Of a stretch of 64,000 nt of DNA, positions 30,804-38,944 are shown piece by piece. Source of the stretch: Haliscomenobacter sp. (GTDB lineage Bacteria > Bacteroidota > Bacteroidia > Chitinophagales > Saprospiraceae). The position numbers and the translations under genes are program-made. Where the stretch lies: contig NZ_JADKCX010000012.1 of the NCBI RefSeq assembly GCF_016718685.1, forward strand, positions 52,808 to 116,807, read 5' to 3'. Under the pieces are notes generated by a model. It was given only the letters and a program-made list of their open reading frames with translations. It searched no databases and was not told the DNA's origin. How positions within the stretch are numbered: position 1 is the stretch's first letter; every line of letters begins with the position of its first letter.

Positions 30804-31322
30804 ATGCTTTTTGAAAACCAACAGATCGCTACGGCAGCACTGCCGAGTGTAGAAACGGTACAATTTCAGACATTGCCACCTCAAGCCCTGAAATTGCGCA
30901 CCATTGGCTGGTGCATCACCCAAGGATTTATTTTCCTGGTGTTAATCGGGGTCATGCTTTTTGGCGAGGTTTTTAAACAAAAATGGCCCTGGATCATCGT
31001 ATTTGGAATCTGGGGATTGCAAGCCATTTATTTCTTCTGGATGGCTCGCCGACGTTTTTACCGCGAAGGTTATGCCGTGCGGGAAAAAGACATCATCCAC
31101 ACCAAAGGCTATTGGCTGCGTACCCAGTTAACGGTGCCATACAACCGGGTGCAACACGTCGAAATCGAGCAGGGGCCGCTGGCCAGGGCTTTCGGCTTGG
31201 GAGGGATCAGTGTGTACACGGCTGGCGATAGTGGCGGCGACCTCAGCATCTCCGGCATTGAATACGCCGAAGCCGAACGCATCAAACAGTTTATTGCACA
31301 AAAAGTGGGCAACGATGAGTGA
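30804..31322 (+). CDS. Bacterial-PH (bPH2) membrane protein, YdbS-like
   Basis: Inner-membrane protein of 172 residues: two hydrophobic segments (~36-58 and ~62-80) and a bacterial PH domain (RRRFYREGYAVREKDIIHTK, VPYNRVQHVEIEQGPLARAF, GLGGISVYTAGDSGGDLSI). It corresponds to YdbS of the YdbS-YdbT pair. The stop overlaps the start of the next gene (ATG at 31315), implying translational coupling. The cellular role is unclear; related proteins are linked to envelope stress and resistance in Bacillus. Confidence 0.85.
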   Translation: MLFENQQIATAALPSVETVQFQTLPPQALKLRTIGWCITQGFIFLVLIGVMLFGEVFKQKWPWIIVFGIWGLQAIYFFWMARRRFYREGYAVREKDIIHTKGYWLRTQLTVPYNRVQHVEIEQGPLARAFGLGGISVYTAGDSGGDLSISGIEYAEAERIKQFIAQKVGNDE

Positions 31323-32822
31323 AGTCAGCACGCCTACCCCGTTTTATTTTCAGCCCAGCCGCCAGTCTCCCGGTGGCGATACTCCTGATTTTGGCACGCT
31401 TGTTCCGTTCCTTGATCGGGCAGTTTTGGCCAGTGCTGATCCTGCTCCTCTTGCGTCGTCGCTCCGCCAATAGTAGTCAAATGTGGGTTTGGGTAGGCAT
31501 TGGCATCACCATTATTTCCGTAGTCCGTTCCCTACTGACCTATTTCCGCACCCGTTTTTATGTACAAAACAATGAGTTCATTTTGGAAAAAGGGGGATTC
31601 ACCCGTCGCCGTTTGAGTGTCCCGCTGGAGAACATTCAAACCATTACTTTTCAACAAACCTTTTTACACCGCATTTTTAATGTGGTCAGTGTAGAGATAG
31701 ATACCAGTGGTGCCAAGGGTTCTGAAATCAGCATCAATGCCCTGGATCGGGAGAAAGCTGGCGAACTGCGGGAATATCTGCTCAGTTGGAAAAAAGAAAA
31801 TCCTTCGTCCGCCGCAGCGCAAGAAAAAACGCCAACAGTCAAAACACCTGAAGACACGCTGCTACAACTCGATTTTGGCGACCTGCTGCGCATTGGTTTG
31901 AGTCAAAATCACTTGCGTTCGGCAGGCATCTTGTTTGGCGTCTTGGCCAGTTTTGCCCGCGAAATCCAGCCCATCCTCGGCAAATCAACCTACAAATACC
32001 TCGAAGAAGAATGGGGATTGACTTTCAACTTCTTCTGGACTTTTGCCCTCTGGATCGGGGTCTTTTTTCTTGCTGGTTTCCGTTGTGGCTACCATGATCC
32101 TCACGGCGGTACGCTTTTACAATTTGCGCTTCGTGCGCACGGGTGAAGGGTTTCGCCTCGAAGCTGGCTTGTTTACCCGCCGGGAGCAGGCCGCCTATTT
32201 GCCCAAAATACAGTTTCTGCGCTGGAGCGCTAATCCCTTGCAGCGCATGTGGGGCATGTTCAATTTGCGTTTTTATCAAGCGGCAGGGTATGAATTGGGC
32301 CGCAAACAAACCCTCCAAGTGCCCGGTTGCTACCTCAGCCAGGTCGATACCGTACGACAAGCTTATTTCCCTGAATCAATGGCATTACCCTGGACTTGGC
32401 TGAGTCCGCATCGTTTGTATTTTCGACAACGCCTGGTGCTTTTGGGCATTTTGCCCTTGATCGGTTTGATGGTTAAAACAACGCTTGATTTTAGCTGGTT
32501 TTGGTTGGTGCTAAGCCTGTTGTGGTTTCCGGCAACGATTTGGTGGCAGTGGAACCTGTTTCGCCGCAAACATTATGGCATAAGTACCGAAGGCCTGTGG
32601 ACAAAATCAGGTTTTTTTACCCAATCTCAAACCCTCTTGTTGTGGCGCAATGTACAAGCCGTGGTGCTCCATCAATCCTTTATGGATGCCCGCTACCAAC
32701 TGGTTGATCTTACTTTTTACACCGCCTCCGGGGCAGTAGAAATTGAAAATATCCCGTTTTCAAGGGGCACAGAACTACGTGATTACGTATTGGCTAAATT
32801 GGAGTACATAGGGAATACATAA
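31315..32822 (+). CDS. Bacterial-PH membrane protein, YdbT-like (two frameshifts)
   Basis: Inner-membrane protein of about 502 residues after repair, starting MSEVSTPTPFYFQPSRQS. It holds several hydrophobic pairs and three PH-type repeats, each marked by a phrase such as VPLENIQTITFQQTFLHRIF, LPKIQFLRWSANPLQRMWG and LLWRNVQAVVLHQSFMDARY, the usual YdbT pattern. One extra C in CCC at 31369-31371 and one extra T in the T run at 32063-32068 break the frame; both repairs give smooth sequence (RQSP|VAILLILARLF, GVFFL|LVSVVATMI). Coupled to the YdbS-like gene by an 8-base overlap. Confidence 0.85.
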
Positions 32823-33118
32823 CTACTTAATAAAATGGTAATGAATGGAGCATACGAACTTATGTGTATTTTATACCCAGTATTTGGTACTTTCCACTGT
32901 TTTTTCTACCTTTAACGGGCCTTTAAAAGCGTCTATCTCCCATACCATTCTATTGTATTGTATAGCACCCTTCACTTCCTCGTAATTTAAGGCTCGTACC
33001 ATGATGTACAGAGCACAAAAGAAATGACTCGTTAAGAAAATAACCTTGTTGAGTAGGACAAGGCAACGTAAGTATTGTTTTTTGCGGAACAACCCGCATC
33101 AATTATAAATGTACTACT
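32823..33118. other. Gap without a supported gene
   Basis: About 300 bases, AT-rich. A 73-codon minus-strand frame exists here but has no family signal, no clear start and no partner, so I do not call it. I see no terminator or repeat beyond short AT runs. Confidence 0.5.
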
Positions 33119-35389
33119 ATGAGAAAATTTACATCCCATGACTATGCTATTTGGTGCATCAGTCGACGCTGCGTTTTGTTGGTAACTGTGCTTTTTTTAT
33201 GGAATGATGCATCCCTTATCGCTCAACGCAACCTTACCCTCTACAACCTTCCCGGCGTACCCCAGTCCCAAATGATGAACATTGGGCGCATGCCAGATTA
33301 CAATTTCCACCTGAGTTTGCCGGTGATCAGCAACATCAACCTGGGGGCCAGTAGCAGTGGATTTTCGGCCAATGACCTCAAAGACCTAGATTTTGACGGC
33401 AATGGTGAAGGTGCCGATGAATCCTTCTTTGAAACGGATTTCTCCGATTTCATCAACAAAATTGGGCCTTACAACACGCTGGGCTTCGATTTCAACACCA
33501 CCCTCATAGACGCCGGTTTCCGCGTGGGCAAAGGGTACATTAGCCTCCAGGGGACGGAGACGGTACACACCCTTTTGGGGTACTCTGAATCTTTGTTCTC
33601 TTCCTTTAACGAAATTCAGGGTTTGGTACTGGAGGACTTTGACAACGGTCCCCGCAAGTATTCGATTTACGGTACTTACCTGGATTTTTCCCACCACCGC
33701 ACCCTCGGTGCCGGGTATACCCATGAGATCATTCCGGGCAAACTCAGCGCGGGTTTGCGGGCAAAAATGGCCATCGGCATTGGTAGAGCCTGGACCCAGA
33801 ATGAAGATTTTGATATCATTGGCGATTTACAACAAGGAATTTTGGGCATCGAAGGCAATGTCGGGCTATTGATGGCCGGTTTGCCTGCCGCATTTGATTC
33901 CACCCAGGGGATTGATACTTACCTGAAAGGCAGCGGCAATAAAGGTTTAGCCCTGGATTTTGGTGCCCAGTACCGCATCAATGATAAAATTGAAGTGTAT
34001 GCCAGTTTGGTCAACCTTGGTCAAATCGTGTGGCGCAACAACCTGACCCAATACGGTTACAGCACCAAGTACCTCGATTTTTACGCCAACAAACCCGATG
34101 AAGCCGAGCAAGCCCTGGAAGATGTAATTGATTTTGTAACCACTCCTGAAAAAACCAAACAGGTGGGTAGCATCAAGTCACCGCTCCCCATGTACGCCTA
34201 TGTGGGTGGCAATTACCATTTCAGCAAAGCCTTCAGTGCTGGCGCCATGGTAAATATGGAACGTTTGGATGGTTTCAACTACTGGAACTTTGCAGTGAAT
34301 GGCCGCGCCAATGTAGGCCGGGTACTGCAAGCCGGAGTGACTTTAGCACAGGTACAAGGCATTGGTTTCCAAGTGGGTGCCGGCGCTGCCATTAACCTGG
34401 GGCCAGTACAAATCTACGCCGCCTCCGACAACATCAGTTCGGTAGTCAACCTGGGCAATGCCCAAAACGCCCAGGTCAATGTAGGACTGAACTTTGTTTT
34501 TGGCCACCGCAAAAATAAAAACGATATGGCCGCCAACGACAGCACGGGAGTTGAAACCGAGGTACTTGCTGTGGTGGAAGATGATACCCTGTCTACAGGA
34601 AAAAAAGTGAAGGTTGCCAAGCCTAAAAAAGAAAAAACCAGCGTTGCCAAAACCAAGGAGCGCACTACTCCAGAGCCAAAAACAAGCAATACACCTCCTC
34701 CGGCAAAGCCAACCTACACCGCCGTTGTGGCAACGACTCCTCCGGCGCTCAAGCCCTGGGTCAACCTGCGCGGAACAACCTACAATGCCTCCAGCAAGGA
34801 ATTGATGAAAGGGGTAACGATTGAATTGTACCAACAACAAGGCGACCGGGAAGTATTGGCCTACGTGCGGGGCAATCCAGGTACCGACATCCTGGCACCG
34901 ATGGAGCGTGACAAAGAATACCGCATTGTCGTAAAGAAAAATGGCTTTAAACCTACTGAAACAAAGGTGAGCCTGGATGAATTGGCGGGTGTAGCTGATT
35001 TGCAAAAAGAGTTTTTCCTCGAAGTTGCTCCAGAAGAACTCCCCACGGTGGTAAGCACCAAACCCATCGACAAACCTGTTGAAGCAGCTAAACCAATTGA
35101 ATCAACCCCTTCGGCTGATTCGACCATGACCACTAAGCCTGCGCCGACAAACACGCCTGCTCCACCAGCGCCCAATACGGGTACTGGGGTTAAAAAACTT
35201 GAAGTATTCGTCGTAACGAGTGCAACCGAGATGAAGCCAACAGCCTCCGTAGACGGAGCGACCGTAATCAAAATTAGTGCCGGATTCCGCATTCAAGTAT
35301 TGGAAAAAACCAATGCTGATTGGTGGTTGGTGAGATTCCGAGACTACAATGGGTATGTTTTGGCCAAGGTACTGAGGGAAAGAAAATAG
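33119..35389 (+). CDS. DUF5723 outer-membrane protein with SH3 tail
   Basis: Secreted protein of 756 residues. An N-terminal signal (VLLVTVLFLWNDASLIAQ) leads into a ~430-residue barrel region typical of DUF5723 (TLYNLPGVPQSQMMNIGRMP, LPVISNINLGASSSGFSAND, SPLPMYAYVGGNYHFSKAFS). A Pro/Lys/Thr-rich linker (~460-530) follows, then a carboxypeptidase-like beta sandwich (WVNLRGTTYNASSKELMKGV), another Pro/Thr/Ala linker, and a C-terminal SH3-like domain (ADWWLVRFRDYNGYVLAKVL). The linkers and SH3 domain suggest the barrel anchors a module that reaches the peptidoglycan or matrix. Intact; monocistronic, with a terminator 33 bases downstream. Confidence 0.82.
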   Translation: MRKFTSHDYAIWCISRRCVLLVTVLFLWNDASLIAQRNLTLYNLPGVPQSQMMNIGRMPDYNFHLSLPVISNINLGASSSGFSANDLKDLDFDGNGEGADESFFETDFSDFINKIGPYNTLGFDFNTTLIDAGFRVGKGYISLQGTETVHTLLGYSESLFSSFNEIQGLVLEDFDNGPRKYSIYGTYLDFSHHRTLGAGYTHEIIPGKLSAGLRAKMAIGIGRAWTQNEDFDIIGDLQQGILGIEGNVGLLMAGLPAAFDSTQGIDTYLKGSGNKGLALDFGAQYRINDKIEVYASLVNLGQIVWRNNLTQYGYSTKYLDFYANKPDEAEQALEDVIDFVTTPEKTKQVGSIKSPLPMYAYVGGNYHFSKAFSAGAMVNMERLDGFNYWNFAVNGRANVGRVLQAGVTLAQVQGIGFQVGAGAAINLGPVQIYAASDNISSVVNLGNAQNAQVNVGLNFVFGHRKNKNDMAANDSTGVETEVLAVVEDDTLSTGKKVKVAKPKKEKTSVAKTKERTTPEPKTSNTPPPAKPTYTAVVATTPPALKPWVNLRGTTYNASSKELMKGVTIELYQQQGDREVLAYVRGNPGTDILAPMERDKEYRIVVKKNGFKPTETKVSLDELAGVADLQKEFFLEVAPEELPTVVSTKPIDKPVEAAKPIESTPSADSTMTTKPAPTNTPAPPAPNTGTGVKKLEVFVVTSATEMKPTASVDGATVIKISAGFRIQVLEKTNADWWLVRFRDYNGYVLAKVLRERK

Positions 35390-35421
35390 ATGTGCTGATG
35401 TGCTGATGTGTTGTGTTGCAT

Positions 35422-35459
35422 AAAAAAGAGCATCCGGTTACCTCCGGATGCTCTTTTTT
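35422..35459. terminator. Bidirectional hairpin terminator
   Basis: Perfect 16-base stem (AAAAAAGAGCATCCGG / CCGGATGCTCTTTTTT) with loop TTACCT. With A and T runs on both sides it serves both convergent genes, ending at 35389 and 35472. A tandem GATGTGCT word repeat (35390-35416) precedes it. Confidence 0.9.
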
Positions 35460-35471
35460 GTGTAAATATCC

Positions 35472-36847
35472 CTAAAGGAGAGGTTTAACCGTAGCGGGGA
35501 ACATGCGCTGGAACGTAAACCCTTGATGCGAAATATCGAGCGTAATGTTGGTACTCTGCGCTGTTTCTGCATCAATTCTAAAACGTACCCGGAACCCATC
35601 TTCGAGTATAAATGGATTCGTTGATGCACGGGTCACATTGGTACTGCTCAGAGTCAGGGTCGCATCTACCGAGAGGTTGTTCAAGGGCAATTGGGTCGTT
35701 TGTGGAATCAGAGCCGGTGCAACCGGAAAAAACGATAGCGGCGAGCTGTTCCACCAATCGCGGAATGCATTGAAGCGGGTAACGTAACTGCCAATTAAGG
35801 CTGAACCATTGTCGGTACTGCGGATATTGCGCAAGCTGAGTGTTACCGGTAGGGTATCCGTAACATTGTGGGTAAACATCCCCGGATTGGGCACTTGAGA
35901 AAAATCAGCTTCAGCGATCCAGGTATGGTTATTGGCTTTATTGCCAATGTCCCCTACAATCATGGCTTTGGGCAACACGTTGGCAAACTGGAGCAAACCC
36001 GAGACCAAAGCCGGATTGGAAAACAATTGCAAACGGTATTCCCCTGCAGAATTGATGTAAAAAAATGAACCGTTTAAGGCCCGCGCAAAAGCTACCAACA
36101 AACGGCCCTGGGTTTCTAGGGCAGTGTAGGCAGTACCCAGATTCTCAAACAAACAGGGGTAATAACTCTTGCCGTCACTACCCGTGCAAACCGCTGAAGG
36201 GCCTACTGTATTAATGGGCACAGAACGCAAATTGCGCAAAGCAGTATTGAAATTCTGAAGGAAGTTTTTGTTGGCCAAAACCGTAATCGCTACAGCTTCC
36301 TTTTGAGTTGGAGTAAGGGTATTGAACAAAACCCGGTGGTGTCCCGAACCTTGGCCAACTGGGCTGCCAACGTAGGTGTAGCCGGAACAAAATAATTGAC
36401 ATTGGGAGTCACTTCATCGCGGAGGTAATCCGAGATAATCGCATCTGCGGTACGGCTACCCAGCGTAGTGAGGGTATCAATCTCGATGTTCAGCAAGATC
36501 CCCAGGGCATTGACCCTCACCTCGTGGTTGCCCTCTGACAGATTGGGTGGCGCAATAAAGTAGTAGGTCAAATTGTCCACTCCTTTTACAAAACGAATGG
36601 TATCGTTGTTGTCGGTAACCCCCACGACGATATCGGCCAAATACACCGAATCGAGGGTGAATTTGTCGAACTTTCCATTGGTGGTGATGACCGTTAAAGA
36701 ATCGTACTCCGAAGGATCGGGTACAATGTCGAATTCCTCCAGGCCGCAAGACGGCAGCGACAACAGGGTGATGCTTAATAAAAGTCCTAACCCAAATAGA
36801 TACTGGGCAGTCCCTGAGCGAAGGGCGGTTTTGTTAGTAGTTTTCAT
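35472..36847 (-). CDS. Lipoprotein of unknown function (one frameshift)
   Basis: Secreted lipoprotein of about 458 residues, starting at ATG 36847 (MKTTNKTALRS) with lipobox ITLLSLPSC. I do not recognise the family. The N-terminal third has short beta-strands (VRVNALGILLNIEIDTLTTL); the rest is a mixed region with a few cysteines (SAVCTGSDGKSYYPCLFENL) and ends in beta-strands (FILEDGFRVRFRIDAET). The frame breaks at the AAAA run at 36328-36331; one more base joins VRDTTGF to LFNTLTPTQKEAVAITV. No operon partner. It could be a surface or adhesion component, but that is a guess. Confidence 0.7.
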
Positions 36848-37130
36848 GTCAAAGTATGTTAATCCTGATGATAAAATGCATGGATTGTCCAACCGATGGG
36901 TTGGTTGTTTGCCTGAACGAGGGAGGCCAATGGCTTCGTTGAGAAGCCATTGCTTATGATTGGACGTTTTGTGAAGGACGGGGGTAAAAATAAGAATTTT
37001 TTTTAAGATAGGGTGTGTGGGTGGGTGGGAAAATGTGGCCTACCTTGTAAATCAAAGCGATTAATTCCTTCAAAATGTTGACATTTGACCAAAGGAACCT
37101 TATTTTTGTATGAACGTTTTTTGAAAAAGT
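36848..37130. other. Promoter-bearing gap before xisH
   Basis: About 280 bases without a gene. TATTTTTG at 37101-37108 matches the TAnnTTTG -7 element and TTG at 37078-37080 lies about 20 bases upstream as a possible -33 box, so xisHI probably starts here. A GTGGGTGGG-rich stretch lies near 37015-37030. Confidence 0.45.
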
Positions 37131-37544
37131 ATGGCTAAGGATCTTTACCACAGAATTGTAAAAGAAGCGCTGGAACTGGAAGGCTGGAAAATCACCCACG
37201 ATCCTTACAAACTTTCAGAATGGGACCCTGATTGGGAGATCGATCTTGGGGCAGAAAGACTAATTGCAGCAGAAAAAGATACCCAGTTGATTGCCATTGA
37301 GGTGAAAAGTTTTTTGGAAATATCCTTTGCTTATGAGTTTCATCGTGCCTTAGGACAATACATAAACTACCGTGGAGGATTAAAAGTCCTTGATCCAAGC
37401 AGAATCCTTTATATTGCCGTACCTATCGCGGTGTACGAAACGGAATGTCAACGGCGAGGAGTGCAATTTTCTCTACAGGAAAACAACGTGAAAATTATTG
37501 TTTACAATTCCGATTTAAAAAAAATTGAACAATGGATAGAGTAA
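37131..37544 (+). CDS. xisH: XisH family protein (PD-(D/E)XK nuclease fold)
   Basis: Protein of 137 residues that reads as XisH from its first residues (MAKDLYHRIVKEALELEGW, THDPY, DLGAERLIAAEK). The nuclease core shows as DWEIDLGAE ... LIAIEVKSFL, with Asp and Glu-x-Lys in PD-(D/E)XK arrangement, followed by EFHRALGQYINYRGGL. XisH was named as a factor needed for fdxN-element excision in Anabaena; it is widespread in cyanobacteria, far from any such element, and much rarer in Bacteroidota. No recombinase is nearby. xisI overlaps its 3' end by 13 bases. Confidence 0.9.
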   Translation: MAKDLYHRIVKEALELEGWKITHDPYKLSEWDPDWEIDLGAERLIAAEKDTQLIAIEVKSFLEISFAYEFHRALGQYINYRGGLKVLDPSRILYIAVPIAVYETECQRRGVQFSLQENNVKIIVYNSDLKKIEQWIE

Positions 37545-37882
37545 TCACCATCGACCAATACCCTCAGATTTTGACAAATTATTTGCGTAAATTAGCAGAT
37601 GAACGGAATACGGCATTAGGTAATACTTTCGAATACCAGGTTATTGCCGATGTTCCCGGCGGTCATTTTCAATTGATTTGTATGGGCTGGTCGGGTTACA
37701 AATTCATCTATCAGGTACTCATTCATTTTGACCTCAAACCCAATGGGAAAGTTTGGGTTCAGCAAAACAATACCGAAATTCTGCTGGACAAAGATTTAGG
37801 TGAGTTGGGCATTGCAAAAACGAATATTGTTCCAGGATTTAGGCCAGAAGGAATGCGGGAAATGGGGGATTTGCGGGGGTGA
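37532..37882 (+). CDS. xisI: XisI family protein
   Basis: Protein of 116 residues in the XisI family: DQYPQILTNYLRKLADE, then DVPGGHFQLICMGWSGYKFI, HFDLKPNGKVWVQQNNTE and the ending FRPEGMREMG are characteristic. The start overlaps xisH by 13 bases, so the two are translated together and probably act as a complex. Immediately convergent with the EAD11-like gene (17 bases between stops). Its biochemical role is unknown outside the excision context. Confidence 0.9.
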   Translation: MDRVITIDQYPQILTNYLRKLADERNTALGNTFEYQVIADVPGGHFQLICMGWSGYKFIYQVLIHFDLKPNGKVWVQQNNTEILLDKDLGELGIAKTNIVPGFRPEGMREMGDLRG

Positions 37883-37898
37883 AGATCCTAAATCAATT

Positions 37899-38527
37899 CT
37901 AATTATCAATGAGCTTATCGATAAAATCCAAAGTACTCATATTAACCCTATTTAGCCCAATTTTATAGTCTTCCCTAGACAATAAACCCAAAGAGTAATT
38001 TTTTTCTACTTCCTTAAAGTTAGAATAAATCAGAATGTATTCATTAGTGATTGATTTATCACCAATAGATTTTACTACATCGTAGACTCGTCATCACTTC
38101 AGAAAACTCACTTACAACTTTAAATTTCAAATCAACCAGAAAATCATTACCCTCTAATTTACCGTAAAGTTTACTTTTTAAATCTTCTAAATCTTTAGAC
38201 ACTTCATATTGAAAATCCTTGATCTCCATTATCTCAACTGAAAGCTTTATCCCAAGTTCTTCAATTTTATTTGAAAACATTTCAAAATTTTTCTCTGAAT
38301 GATTAGGCAACTTTAATTGGAAAGAACTTCCTTATCCCAATTAAAGTTGAAATATCTGCAATGTATTCATCCAAGTTTTTATCTGTTAAATCAAATTGTT
38401 CTGGAGTTATTTCACTTTTGTTCAACTCCCTTATATTTTGAAACAAAATTCTGCCGTGTTTAGAATTGTCATCACCCAGTGGTGAGAATAGACTCCAAAC
38501 TCCTATCAAATACTCACTCGTGCTCAT
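37899..38527 (-). CDS. EAD11-like effector-associated domain protein (two frameshifts)
   Basis: About 208 residues, reconstructed by repairing two shifts: one extra base in the TTT run at 38312-38314 (FFPIK|LPNHSEKNFEMF) and one near 38084-38092 (SEVMT|VYDVVKSIGDKS). The N-terminal ~150 residues are unrecognised, with a helical, charged middle (KDFQYEVSKDLEDLKSKLYG). The C-terminal ~45 residues (NEYILIYSNFKEVEKNYSLG, then LLSREDYKIGLNRVNMSTLD) have the spacing of effector-associated domain 11, a death-domain-like adaptor helix bundle of prokaryotic conflict systems. Without the repairs this C-terminus is invisible. AT-rich, unlike its neighbours, suggesting acquisition. Family assignment is by eye. 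Confidence 0.55.
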
Positions 38528-38548
38528 TCTTTCATCAAAAAAGAGACA

Positions 38549-38758
38549 TCAAATGAATTCATCGAAAGGTTCCTTTGTATAAGATTCCGTAATTAGGAAA
38601 GCTTTTTCTTCATCTTCGTAGGATATACCTTCAAAAACTGAGTTAAATGAGTCAATCCTTATCCGAGAATCATCATCGAATGAAATAACAATTTTTTCAA
38701 TTAATTTAGGTCCAATATTAATGTATCCTTTAAAGTATTTTCGCTTAGAATTTTGCAT
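38549..38758 (-). CDS. Small protein of unknown function
   Basis: About 69 residues from ATG 38758 (MQNSKRKYFKGYINIG). It is beta-rich and acidic at the end (FEGISYEDEEKAFLITESYT). No family recognised. It ends 21 bases before the EAD11-like gene on the same strand and shares its AT-rich composition, so the two are likely cotranscribed. A small partner or immunity protein is possible but unsupported. Confidence 0.5.
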   Translation of the reverse strand: MQNSKRKYFKGYINIGPKLIEKIVISFDDDSRIRIDSFNSVFEGISYEDEEKAFLITESYTKEPFDEFI

Positions 38759-38944
38759 ATATAAATTACAAATTAAAGCACAAGTTAAGAAATGAGCAGA
38801 AAAATTCAGCACTAACTATAAAATGTCATTTTGATTTGAGTCCCACCAAGTTACCCCAACATCTCCCCAATATCAATTTTCTCCCCATCATTACCCTTCA
38901 AATCTAAAACACCTTAGCTTTGACCTGAACAACCATTCAGCGTC

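Noticed and set aside
32871..33092. 73-codon minus-strand frame
   Set aside because: No family signal, atypical start and no partner; likely chance in an AT-rich gap.
37131..37882. xisHI as sign of an fdxN-type excisable element
   Set aside because: No site-specific recombinase (XisF-like), no matching direct repeats around the pair and no interrupted gene were found within the window.
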